Origin: Ampullaceana balthica
Taxonomy: Eukaryota; Mollusca; Gastropoda; Lymnaeidae
NCBI GenBank assembly: GCA_944989445.1
Contig: CALYLW010000182.1
Coordinates: 1 to 64,000 of the forward strand
DNA length: 64,000 nucleotides
Reading direction: 5' to 3'
The translations under genes and the position numbers were made by a program. Of this stretch, positions 55,401 through 64,000 are shown one piece after another. The notes under the pieces are model-generated. The model ran no database searches and had not been told where the DNA came from. It worked only from the letters and a program-made list of their open reading frames with translations. Every line of letters starts with the position of its first letter. Position 1 is the stretch's first letter.

Positions 55401-58246
55401 TATATTGGCTTTCTGTTTTCATTTCCTCTGTTATTGTCGTGGGTATATCAGGATGCATGACTACACGGAACTTGTGAGACCCAAGTCCTAGTGTGGTAGC
55501 AGGTGCAGTGTATGTACAATTGGTCTTGTAATATCCAGTTGTGACGTTCTGTGCATGTGCATACGTCACATAGCTCGTACTTAACTCGTATTCTTGTGTT
55601 GCCTATGAAAATCGTTAAAATGAAATATATAATCATATCTCTTTCTAAAAAGATGTATATATATATATAATATATATATATAATATATATATATATTATA
55701 TATATGATATTATAATTAATTCCTCGGTTGAAATAAAATACTTTTAAAATATATTCATGAGTATTTGTAAGATTTTTATTTTAACGTATACGACTTTAGA
55801 AAATTTTGTTAAACGTATCAGCGCTCTCATTATATATTTGTATATACTTCGTTGATTTATTATTTAATTTTAAAGAATTAAAATTTGTTTTAACACTAAA
55901 CAATGATTAAACTACATTGTAATGCTTATCATTAATAATTGCCAATTCAATGAGTGATAAATTTAATTTTGTCAGATAGGTCAACTAAATAAAACTGAAT
56001 ATATTTAAGAAAATTGATTTATGTTTAAAATTTCATAACGAAATATTTGTCAAAAAGTTAATAATATTTCAAAATATGTTAATATTTTACAATTAAAAAC
56101 ACATTAGCTTTAAATGCAATGTACCCATTAAATCGTATTGTTATTAACTAATTACCAGCCAAAGCTACTAATCTCTAATGTGACTACTTAATAATAATCT
56201 GACTTCGAAATAAAAATGTAATTTTAAATAAGATTTGCTCCAAAAATGTGATTTAAAATATGTGTTTAGTGCTATAACAAACTTATAGATGTAGAACATG
56301 TACGAAATAGGATTTAAAACAATATATGTTAGATTGTTTAGGCGTTGGTATTTATGTTTATATATCGATGAATCCCTTAGCAAAATTACAGACTTTTAAA
56401 TAAATCTAGAGTGTGATCCATATTAGTTAATTTAAAAATGCCGCAAATTAAATTTTTTACTGCAGTTTAAGAATGGATTTTGAGGAACAAAAAACATGTA
56501 TTCTTTATACACATACAAAAACGCACATTTTATACACACATACGAACATATATATTTTATGGTTTGAATTTTTTCAAAAATTAAAAAATTAAAAAAACTT
56601 TAAAATTAAACATTATATATATTTACCAACTTTAAATTAGGGGAAAAAAACAAAAGTTAATTCCCATATAGATATACCTGCCAGTTAATTGTTAGAGAAA
56701 ATAAAAACAGAAATATTTTTTTACTTCTAAAAATGCATGCAATATTTTTCATTAAAATATATATTTAAATGGTTAATGAGTGCGGTTTTATGTTTGTTCA
56801 ACATGCTACTCATTTGCACATTGGAGTATTAATTTGATTAGGTTGTTACTTAATTGCAATCGTTATGAAATTTAAAGAGTGAAGAATAATTATAAAGTAC
56901 TCACAAAAACGATAAATAAACATATGATTATCGAATGGATATTTACATTTGTGTTTAAATAAAATTGACAAATACTTCCTGGCACGACTTTTTGTGTCCA
57001 ACAATTGATTTGAATGGTGTTTTCATTTTGTAATGTTACCTCATCACATGACGGACTTTCTGCAACATCTTTAAAAGAAATATCCAATAAGGTATAGAGT
57101 GCTTTTTTATCAACAAAGTTAAATCATGGCAACAGCAAACACAACATTAATTTTTTGACATTTTTTTGTTGTTAAAATGAATCAAAATAATCAATATTGA
57201 AATAAATATTTTCAAAAAGTGAGTTAACTCAACATACAAATGATTTTTCTTTCTTTTGCGTGTGTTTTCAACAAAGTATGTTTTATGGCATATGTTAAAT
57301 TATTAAGCTGCCATTCTAAAAAGGCGTCGATATGTTGTTTAAAAAATGCACTTGTTTAACTTAAAACTGCTCCAATATGAGATTTTAAAAAAGAAAATAC
57401 TTGGTCTAAATATTTATAACGAAATTCAACTAACCGTAAAATTTTAAATACAACAATCCTGATTCAGTTACAACTTGAGAATTAACAATACAAAACAACT
57501 TACTGTTGTATTGAGACGATGTCATAGACTTGACTGTAAATACACTAACATATGACGATGGTTTTGACGTTATGTGCGCATAGTAAACATCTGGGTAATC
57601 ATTTAAAACTGGATGACATCTCAATGTGTTAGTTTCACAAGAAAATAAAGTAACATTCTCATTTTCAGTTTCTAAAAGCCATCTAAAAGAAACGTCGTAT
57701 TTATTTTTCATTGCCTCAAATGTAAAAGATTGAGATGTTCCAACAGATGACCATTGGCCAAAAGTGAGCTCTGAAAAAATAAAAAAATGTTTAAATTTCA
57801 AATAAAACCTTACAACAGCTATATAAATAATTATATATATATATATTATATACATGCGTGTATATATGATAGACATATTTGATTGAATTGTTACTTCCCG
57901 ATGCTAGATATGCCTTGTCGTATGTACATCGAACGTTTAAAAACAACAAACTTATTGAACAAATAAACTTATTCAAAATAAAATTAAAATAACAAAATTA
58001 TTCAATAGCTATTTGTGAGTGTTTAGTATATCTTAATGCATCATCAAGAGAAAAAAAGTTTAATTTTCCGAATTGGTAGTCAATCTTACTATTCTTCATT
58101 CCTCTACGTGTGCATCTATTGAGAGTATTATTTGTTTGTTTTTCCTTTTTAATATCTAGCTAAATAAAACAAGGTAAATTAATGATTTGTGTATAATTAC
58201 ATACATACCGATCATAATAAGTAAGAGATAAAATGGTGCAAGCATT
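46445..58246 (-). CDS. gene B: paralogous Ig transmembrane receptor, frame possibly disrupted
   Basis: Same exon plan as gene A. Coding exons (high to low): 58246-58210, 57770-57435, 57068-56947, 55602-55382, 54938-54759, 50576-50499, 50325-50053, 49900-49739, 48807-48685, 48295-48179, 47358-47316, 47100-47072, 46838-46722, 46492-46445. Signal peptide MLAPFYLLLIMI, five Ig-like domains, one transmembrane helix, tail with YNSI, YINT and YLNE. All phases match except two. Exon 4 is 221 nt instead of 220, so joining it to exon 5 creates a TAA at the junction. Exon 14 (ending TYDEIAEIQF) does not match the phase left by exon 13. Either the gene is decaying or some exons are skipped: omitting exons 3-4 restores the frame. 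Same membrane-receptor role as gene A inferred; the strict ITIM of gene A is not found. Confidence 0.68.
46722..46838 (-). CDS. gene B exon 13: tail
   Basis: 117 nt, phase 1-1, donor GTGAGA. Encodes TPYINTEQHGYLTV and SSYLNE, aligned with gene A TEQHGY and SYVND, plus an extra threonine/arginine-rich end. Has two YxN motifs and a YLTV. Confidence 0.7.
47072..47358 (-). CDS. gene B exons 11 and 12: micro-exons
   Basis: Exon 11 is 47358-47316 (43 nt; juxtamembrane RNHGADSSSKKGNTQ) and exon 12 is 47100-47072 (29 nt; TRPDYNSIK). Lengths and phases are identical to gene A, though the exon 11 peptides differ almost completely. Donors are GTAAGT and GTAAAA. Confidence 0.65.
47610..48045. mobile_element. 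hAT-type MITE in gene B intron 10
   Basis: The ends are built from attaatcg words: left tacggattaaaaagtaatcg, right (reverse-complemented) tacggctgcagaatctaacg and attaattaattaatcg. The right end matches the gctgcggaaattaacgatta end of the element at 6315. About 430 bp, no coding. Confidence 0.55.
48179..48295 (-). CDS. gene B exon 10: transmembrane segment with a glutamate
   Basis: 117 nt, phase 1-1. Encodes LAAIAIGGVLEMCVVGLTVA and IIVIVIRNK. It aligns residue for residue with gene A, but GLC becomes EMC, placing an acidic residue inside the predicted helix (GAA codon). Confidence 0.75.
48421..48633. repeat. 35-bp minisatellite in gene B intron 9
   Basis: About six units of attgtaactattcaggagtg plus tataggaatcagtat, nearly identical, starting about 50 bp past the donor of exon 9 (48685). 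Absent from the gene A intron. Confidence 0.9.
48685..49900 (-). CDS. gene B exons 8 and 9: Ig5
   Basis: Exons 49900-49739 (162 nt; FIMCQFIGGFPSNKVLTLTC) and 48807-48685 (123 nt; VSLEVTM, VNCTCNVWREPKCLQNGT). Same lengths and phase as gene A. Confidence 0.75.
50053..50325 (-). CDS. gene B exon 7: Ig4
   Basis: 273 nt, phase 1-1. TSFDICVVKNITGRCPVTEG, VSIYINN and VKVTCVANN keep the Ig cysteines. Two residues shorter than gene A. Confidence 0.78.
50499..54938 (-). CDS. gene B exons 5 and 6: Ig3, split by a 4.2-kb intron
   Basis: Exon 5 is 54938-54759 (180 nt; YPKAVLAADCHVHDYV, CTCFDNN, FYPDRNT) and exon 6 is 50576-50499 (78 nt; LCTVTNALGVNNT). The lengths equal those of gene A. The intron is enlarged by the R2 (51.59-54.0 kb) and R1 (54.01-54.51 kb) repeats. 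Confidence 0.75.
51586..54000 (+). repeat. interspersed repeat R2, copy 2, with internal units
   Basis: Begins actagcagacccgtcttgcg and ends in a cacaca simple repeat (53970-53987). Degenerate internal units of about 330 bp each carry a gggcccc block, ttcagtgcc, aagtttgg..aagatcca and cagtagctaacgc. The R2 end word (catgacgatcaggtaaatgg, cacacaca, tatagata) already occurs at 52455-52550 and the unit array then continues, so two R2 copies may be joined. The 50.88-51.55 kb flank has GC-richer pieces (ccggatccggatacgaatcc) I cannot assign. Confidence 0.65.
54005..54515 (-). repeat. interspersed repeat R1, reverse copy
   Basis: Reverse-complement R1 words: cagatcgatcgcatgtaccg, tgcgtattatattgaac, aaaggatttatagtcaaaaa and cttggttttttacg. 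It starts with a ccga simple repeat (54035-54058) and directly abuts the end of R2. Confidence 0.6.
55382..57068 (-). CDS. gene B exons 3 and 4: Ig2 with +1 length
   Basis: Exon 3 is 57068-56947 (122 nt; VAESPSCDEVTL, INCWTQKVVPG). Exon 4 is 55602-55382 (221 nt; GYYKTNCTYTA, GLGSHKFRVVMHP). Exon 4 reads open to its end, where a short tat repeat precedes donor GTAAAT; gene A has one base fewer there. All three GT dinucleotides near the end leave phase 2, while exon 5 requires phase 1. Confidence 0.65.
57435..57770 (-). CDS. gene B exon 2: Ig1
   Basis: 336 nt, phase 1-1, donor GTTAGT. LTFGQWSSVGTSQSFTFEA, FRWLLETENENV, SVFTVKSMTSSQYNSKLFCI. Collinear with gene A but strongly diverged in the middle. 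Confidence 0.78.
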
Positions 58247-58248
58247 TC
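58210..58248 (-). CDS. gene B exon 1: signal peptide exon
   Basis: Acceptor tgtatttcag, ATG at 58246-58244, MLAPFYLLLIMI, donor GTATGT in phase 1. The start codon lies two bases inside the exon, so an untranslated exon must exist upstream, probably in 60.5-61.4 kb. Confidence 0.72.
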
Positions 58249-58577
58249 TGAAATACATACATATAGACAGTATATAGAACGAATAACTATTTTTGCAAGT
58301 ATACATTTTTTTTAAAGAAATAAAAAATTATCGGATATAAAATACAATAAAAAAATAAAATTGTTACTTGGTTGATTCGCATTTAGCTATTACAAACAAT
58401 CTTTTGTAGTACACTATCCAACTTTATTATTATTTTTTTTTAAAGGTAAATGTAGACATTTTTTTAAATAGTATTTTTTAAATCTAAAATATCCTTAAAT
58501 CTTAAAATCATAAAATATCATCAATCCATATACATAAGCATATGTATTAGGTAATGATATTATAAGATAATATAATT

Positions 58578-58579
58578 TA

Positions 58580-58612
<33 letters not shown>
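58578..58612. repeat. AT microsatellite
   Basis: About 35 bp alternating a/t in intron 1 of gene B. 58.62-59.69 kb around and beyond it is AT-rich without recognisable features. Confidence 0.85.
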
Positions 58613-58614
<2 letters not shown>

Positions 58615-59694
58615 CATAAAGCAAACAGGCGGGTGGATGAACAATATTTTGCAAACTTCTCTACTTTGTTGTTTGTTCTCAACAAAACTTTGAAAATATG
58701 TAAGTCTTTTTCATATTGACATTGTTGAGAACACTCTCTCTAATGGTTCTGGGATCAGTGATCCAGATAACTTTTAAAACAACAAACAACTAATTTTATT
58801 TAACGTTCATACCAGCGTATAAGACAACTTTTATACCACACAAAAATCTTCTCTATAGTCTCGTGTCATTATATACGCCATGTATCAACTTATCATATGT
58901 GTACATGTTCATACAGTATATCATCAGTACATTAATACAGTACAACATATACATGACTTAGAGTCAAGTACCCGTCTTGTCTCGATGAGCATGAAAAAAG
59001 AAAATATGAAGCAGCTTTCAAACTTAAAGTGAATTGGAAGAGTGGTGCTCTCAGACCGAAAAAGAATAGCTTAAGACCTATATTTTTACAATAAAAGGGG
59101 GACCCAATCGTCTTATAAGCTAGAATATATGGTATATACATTTTTTTTGTTTTAAATATTAGCCATTGTGTAAATGAATTGATGTTGTTGCCTTAGTACA
59201 TAAACTATCTATTTTCCATATTAAAACAATAAAATTGCATTTATTTTTATATGTTCAATCTTTTTGGGCTGGGTGTCCATTTCATATTTTCGTTAAGTTT
59301 AAGACTTCATTCCTCAATCGAATTGATAGGATCTTGAAAATGTTGGCACATATCATAATCATGATCAAGATTGAATTATAAATACATTTTTTAATAACAA
59401 ATTGAACCTTTTGGGCACTTAATGTTGCCTTATCCTCATACACGCTTTATAAATATGATTTAAAATATTGGCTCTTGTAAAAATAAAAATTGTATTAAAT
59501 ACTTCTGAGTTATTAAGATGTGTTAAATATCCCCAGTACATACATATTTTATCAGTTTGTGGAACCAGCTACATGCGTTAGGCTATACATTAATCATAAT
59601 ATAAATTACAATTGTTCACCTTACTTAAATATATATTACATATCAATATACATAATTACCGTTGTCTGTATGATTGTAATGTAATGTAATGCTG

Positions 59695-59930
59695 TTAGGC
59701 GCCGCTGCGATCGATTTTGTTTTATAGGCAGCGCACCAAATTACTGCACCAAAAATAACACTTTTTTCGAACGTTTCGCATAAAATTGTTCAATATGATA
59801 ATATAAATGAATCAAATAAAAATAAATAAAATAAATGAAAGTTCTGTATTACGTTATTTTTTATTATGATATGTATTTATTTTGAAAACTTCCGTCATTT
59901 TTGAGGGATGATAAAATTATACTTAACTAA
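59695..59930 (-). repeat. interspersed repeat R4, reverse copy
   Basis: Reverse complement of words in 19295-19575: gcagcgcaccaaattactgc, cgaacgtttcgcataaaatt and ttttgaaaacttccgtcatt. Confidence 0.6.
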
Positions 59931-59945
59931 GAAATACCGTGTATC

Positions 59946-60530
59946 AGGGGCGGATTAAGATTGCATTGGGCCCCTGGCTGCAATTCAAACTGGGACCCTA
60001 TCCAGCCGGTGTACATTTAGATAAAAGTATTGCTAGCAGCTAATATAAGACTGTAACTTGTAACTATTCAGCCAAAAAAGATTATTCATGAAAAAAAACC
60101 GAACACGAAGAAATAACAATGTTTGCCGGTATCGTAAAATTGAGCGTAAATGACAATTTAAGAAATAAAATAACACATTTTAAAAAAAATTCAAACCCAC
60201 CCAGGAGTCGATTCCGCGACCGCCTGCACCACAAGCCTGTATACTTCCGATTACACCAACATAGCTCGGCAATTTAAGATATATAAGTGATATTGTTCAA
60301 TACGTTCTCTTTTTGAGCCAATCAAATCAGGTCTTTTCAGTACTAAGACAATCGTATCGGAATAGAGATGAAATTAATAATAATGTATACGCTTAATATA
60401 TTTAATTTATCATATTTTCAGCGATTCGTGTAAACCTTTGTCCATTTTTATTATAAAATATACTAAGTTAGGGTGCCCCTAAATCATCGTGGGCCCCTGG
60501 CGTTAGCCCGTTCAGTCCCACCCCCTCTAT
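59946..60530. mobile_element. hAT-like MITE carrying a tRNA-derived SINE
   Basis: The left end caggggcggattaagattgc and ttgggcccctggc, and the right end with gggcccctggcgttagcc and gggtgcccctaa, are typical of hAT-type non-autonomous elements. At 60190-60275 the minus strand has a tRNA-like head (ttggtgtaatcgg ... ggaatcgactcc), probably a SINE nested inside. Confidence 0.5.
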
Positions 60531-60544
60531 TCACCATAGCGATG

Positions 60545-61450
60545 TATACTGTATAATATGAAAGTGAAAGGAATATATGCATTTGAGCTTACTTGAATGG
60601 ATAAAATATAAAATGAAAAAACATGTGTAACCACCTTATCACTATTTATAAAACATTTTTTCTTTCCTTTTTTTTTAATTGTTAACTGTCACATTGCTAA
60701 TTCACACTTTCAAATTGCATACCCAGCCAACGACACGGTATTACTCAAACTAATGAAACTTTTTTTAATGTTGCTGTTTGTAAACGATATTGTTTGTTTT
60801 TTTCTCTTTAAAACAACCTTTAAATGCTACTTACTTTATAAAGAAATTATTCACCATTATATTATTTACCACTTTTAAAAGACGTACATGCTTTAGTATT
60901 TTAATTTACTAAAACTTAATGTCATATATTTAGTAACAACACACCTTGTCTCCTTCTTTGAAACTTCTTTGAAACCTGTGTCTCCACATCATAAAATCAC
61001 TCTTTTATATAAGAATATACAACGTAACATTAAGAAGTACAAGACAATCAAGGACCTAGTTCTCAATATGCAGATATACACAATAAAAATAAAAAGGACG
61101 GAATAAAAATGTCACATGTTCAGTCAACCATGATACAGCACATACCATTCACACATTCATTGTAACTTCAACATCTGATTCCTTAATACAACAACTATTC
61201 AACACAAATAAATGGTGTTTTTAAACCTTAAAAAAAAATTACCTGTTCACAAAAAGTTCCCAAAGTGTTTTTCAATGTTCAAGGTAGTTTTTACAATCGT
61301 TTTCAGGAAGCGTCAGCGTATCTTGATAAAATATAAAAAAAATTCTAGTCTGGGACGTTGCTTCTAGGAGTGAAACATTCCTAACAGTTTTATTTTTAAC
61401 CCCAACCTAAGCACTGGCTGGAACTGTGTAGTTCATGTATGTATAAGGTA
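60545..61450 (-). promoter_or_regulatory. conserved upstream block of gene B: probable first exon and promoter
   Basis: Similar to 34278-34930 upstream of gene A (gagcttactt, aagtacaagac, catac.attc, attcattgtaac, tacaac.actattcaac). The donor-like GAATG|GTATGT near 61148 and GTGTGT near 60943 are conserved with gene A, while the frames are not. Confidence 0.45.
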
Positions 61451-61713
61451 GCCCAGTTAAATATAAATATTTTATAGACTGCCTTTGTTGCATAACAATG
61501 CTATTAAAAGAACAAAGGGGGTCAATGTAGCATACATAAGTCAACTATTACATAATAAAATTTAAAAAGCAACTTTCTATTTAACCAATATTTTAAAGGA
61601 TTAATAGGCATGCTTAAATTGCAATCCATTTCTATTTTTTAAATGTTAAAAAAAATCTTAGAAATGAATTTAATTATTTTTTTCGGCTCGCTTACAATTC
61701 TGTTTGACCAAAA

Positions 61714-61817
<104 letters not shown>

Positions 61818-61819
61818 GA

Positions 61820-62950
61820 GAGCAATGCCCGTGCGATGCTACGGGTAGGCACAATGAAAATAACTTTATTTGGATTTGAGTTTCACATTCCCCTTAATAA
61901 TGAGTGTAAACGTATCAGGAAATTAGGGTAGTCATAAAACAAACCCCTTCTTTATAAAAATCACGATATGTGTGTCTAGAAAATAGATAGTATGATGAAT
62001 TTAAATATTACCCATCAATGTTGGTATTTCTGCTTTAATAACGCACGCTTTTGTCTATATGCTTTACCAGAATAACAAAGGTCCTTAACAGTTACAAAAA
62101 TGTAATGGGCAAGGATCAATTTCTTTTTCCATTAATAAAAAAAAATGAAAACAATATCTTTGATTCCTTTGGTTCTAGGAAAAAGCTCTTAAAATCACCC
62201 TACTCCATTTTATAAGCTAAGTATGAAATTAGTTCAAGACGAATAGGATATTTTTTTAGCATAGTAACAAAGCAATTAATTGGCATATACTTGTTTCATT
62301 TAAATAACGGATTATTTTTCTTTGTATTTATATTCAAGCCTTTTTTCATTGTTGCTTTTTTAGCTTATAAAATGAATATAAGTTAGGGCTTAATATATAA
62401 CATATATTATGTTGGCATTTGATTTTAAAACAGAATAGTTTTTAAAAAATCAGTCTGTATACAAAACTTTATCCTCGTTGTATAATATTGCTCAAATAAA
62501 ATCAAGTTGTTATGTCACAATATCAGTTGCTGTTAGTGTATTTTTTGCAAGAACAGGGCTAGGCACAATTAAAAAATAACTTTATTTGCTTTTGGGTCTC
62601 AAATTTCCCTTAAAAATGAATGTAGATGCATCATGAAATTAGGGTAGTGATAAATCAAACCACTTTTTATAAAATTCACGATATGTGTGTCGAGGATATA
62701 GAGAGTATGATGAATTTAAATATTAACCATCAATTTTGGTATGTCTGCTTTAAAAACGCATGCTTTTCTCTATATAAATCCTAAAGAATATAAATGTACT
62801 TAACAGTTATAAAAATCTAATCGGCAAGGCTCAATTTCTTTTCACATGAATAACAAAAACAATTAAAATATCTTTCCATATGATTCCTTTGGTTCTCGGA
62901 AAATGCTCTGAAAAACACCAATTCTATTGTTTAGTTTAAGCATGAAATTA
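61820..62950. repeat. diverged ~720-bp tandem duplication
   Basis: aggcacaatgaaaataactt (about 61848) and aggcacaattaaaaaataac (about 62562), then aaattagggtagt, cacgatatgtgtgtc, gagtatgatgaatttaaata equivalents and ggttct.ggaaaa.gctct, recur in the same order. About 400 bp of each unit is alignable. The start gagagcaatgcccgtgcgat ctacgggt-like end looks like a transposon edge. Confidence 0.6.
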
Positions 62951-63039
62951 TTATTATTTTTTTTAATGTAACAAACAAAATGTACATTATATATTATTTC
63001 TTAAACATAAAAACCTTAATTATCTTCTGTTATGTTTAA

Positions 63040-64000
63040 TATCATGTTTTAAATTGTTTGTCTAAAAATGTGTTCTAATGTTATGTTGTGTAACTGTGGT
63101 TATGGAAGAATGCCGTAAATCTGTGATGCCATATGTGTTTTCTGTACTGTGAAAGTATTTTTTAAGCTTATAGTTTGTTGTTTCTTGTTTATAGAGTCTG
63201 GTATTATGTTTAGTGTTATTGCTTTGTCTATATCTACCTTGTGTATTGTGCCTGCTTTTATGAATTGTTGGAGTGTGTCTTTTAGTTTGTAAAATTGTAT
63301 TGCATGTGAGATATAAATGTTGTTCTGTCTCATCAGCTCCTGGCCTACAGAGTGGACAGCCTATTCTTGCACCTCTGTCTTTATAATTTCTTGATGAGAC
63401 TGGTGTTGTATTGTAAATTAGTCTGTATGTTATTTCTTTTTCTTTATTTGATATTTCTTTGATATGTGTATTTTTAAAAGTTTCCTCAGTGTTTGTAATT
63501 CCATAAACTTGTGTCCATTTAATTCTATTGTTTAGAGGTGTTGCTTGTCTTTTTATTAAATGTGTATATATTTCTTTGGTTGTTTTGTGTACTACTTATT
63601 CATTACCTTTTATTGCTTTGATGCATGCTGTATGAAATTGTGATTGATTTCTACCCATGTAATTTTCAGTGCTGTTATCAATTGCTATTAAATGTCCTAT
63701 TCTGATTCCTAAGTAATAATGTGTGAATGTATTTTCTGATCTTTTTTTAATGGCTTGTCCTTTACATTTTATTCTGAGTTCTTGTATTTTTGTTTGTATG
63801 TCTTGCAAGTTTATTCCTCTATTTAGCTTAGATTGTATTAGTGTTGTTTGTTTGATATTGTGTATTGTTCCTTGGAATATGTATTTAGTTATGTGTGAGT
63901 TAATTTCTTATAAAATTATCGGTGGGGGTTCCCATATTGTTCCTGTATATATTGTTTTGGGGATGACATATGTGTTTATAATTGTGCTCCTTCCAAAAAT
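63040..64000 (-). mobile_element. LINE 3' part with RT-type zinc-binding end
   Basis: Minus-strand frames read INSHITKYIFQGTIHNIKQT, SKLNRGINLQDIQTKIQELR (the usual G-G-L-x-D-I-x-x-K-x-x-x-L-R-x-K segment of LINE RT C-termini) and, after one stop, NRIKWTQVYGIT, NKEKEITYRLIYNTTPV and GARIGCPLCRPGADETEQHL..C, a C-x2-C-x8-H-x4-C-like RT zinc-binding motif. It differs from the RTE-like LINE. A stop near 63597 and its A-rich sense strand indicate an old copy. It continues beyond the right edge. Confidence 0.65.

Noticed and set aside
60190..60275. Functional tRNA gene
   Set aside because: The A and B boxes are degenerate and cloverleaf pairing is not convincing; it fits a SINE head better.

Overview
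The window is strongly AT-rich eukaryotic DNA: intron-split genes with GT-AG boundaries, many decayed transposons, long AT and TCTA microsatellites, and no bacterial-style gene order. The gene family (immunoglobulin-domain receptors with a YNSV/YNSI motif and other tyrosines in the tail), together with tRNA-derived SINEs and hAT, pogo and RTE-like elements, suggests a mollusc, most likely a gastropod. That placement is inference.

Two paralogous minus-strand genes dominate. Gene A has coding exons from 33177 down to 12940. I could assemble 14 coding exons whose phases all match, giving a predicted 649-residue type I membrane protein: signal peptide, five Ig-like domains, one transmembrane helix, and a 93-residue tail with an ITIM (VDYLEV), two YxN motifs and other YxxV/L motifs. 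Gene B (58246 to 46445) has the same exon plan, including two conserved micro-exons of 43 and 29 nt. It shows a +1 frame problem at the second Ig2 exon and a phase mismatch at the last exon, so it may be decaying or alternatively spliced. A similar stretch lies upstream of each gene (34.28-34.93 kb and 60.55-61.45 kb) and probably holds the untranslated first exon and promoter.

Layout: 0-12.9 kb is a transposon graveyard (LINE fragment, hAT, SINEs, a pogo/Tigger relic, small interspersed repeats). 12.9-34.9 kb is gene A; its introns hold a pogo relic, a ~750-bp TCTA array, a nested transposon complex at 22.6-27.4 kb and an RTE-like LINE at 28.2-33.0 kb whose 5' half is inverted relative to its 3' half. 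34.9-46.2 kb is intergenic, with interspersed repeats, a palindromic MITE, an internally deleted hAT, and a decayed repeat-associated ORF split by a 1.4-kb insertion. 46.4-61.4 kb is gene B, with a 2.4-kb repeat in its largest intron and two minisatellites in or near it. 61.8-64 kb holds a tandem duplication and the 3' part of another LINE.

The most interesting system is the pair of inhibitory-type Ig receptors: same architecture, diverged ectodomains and tails, and a glutamate in the transmembrane helix of one copy. They are good candidates for a diversifying immune-receptor cluster, but nothing in the sequence proves function.
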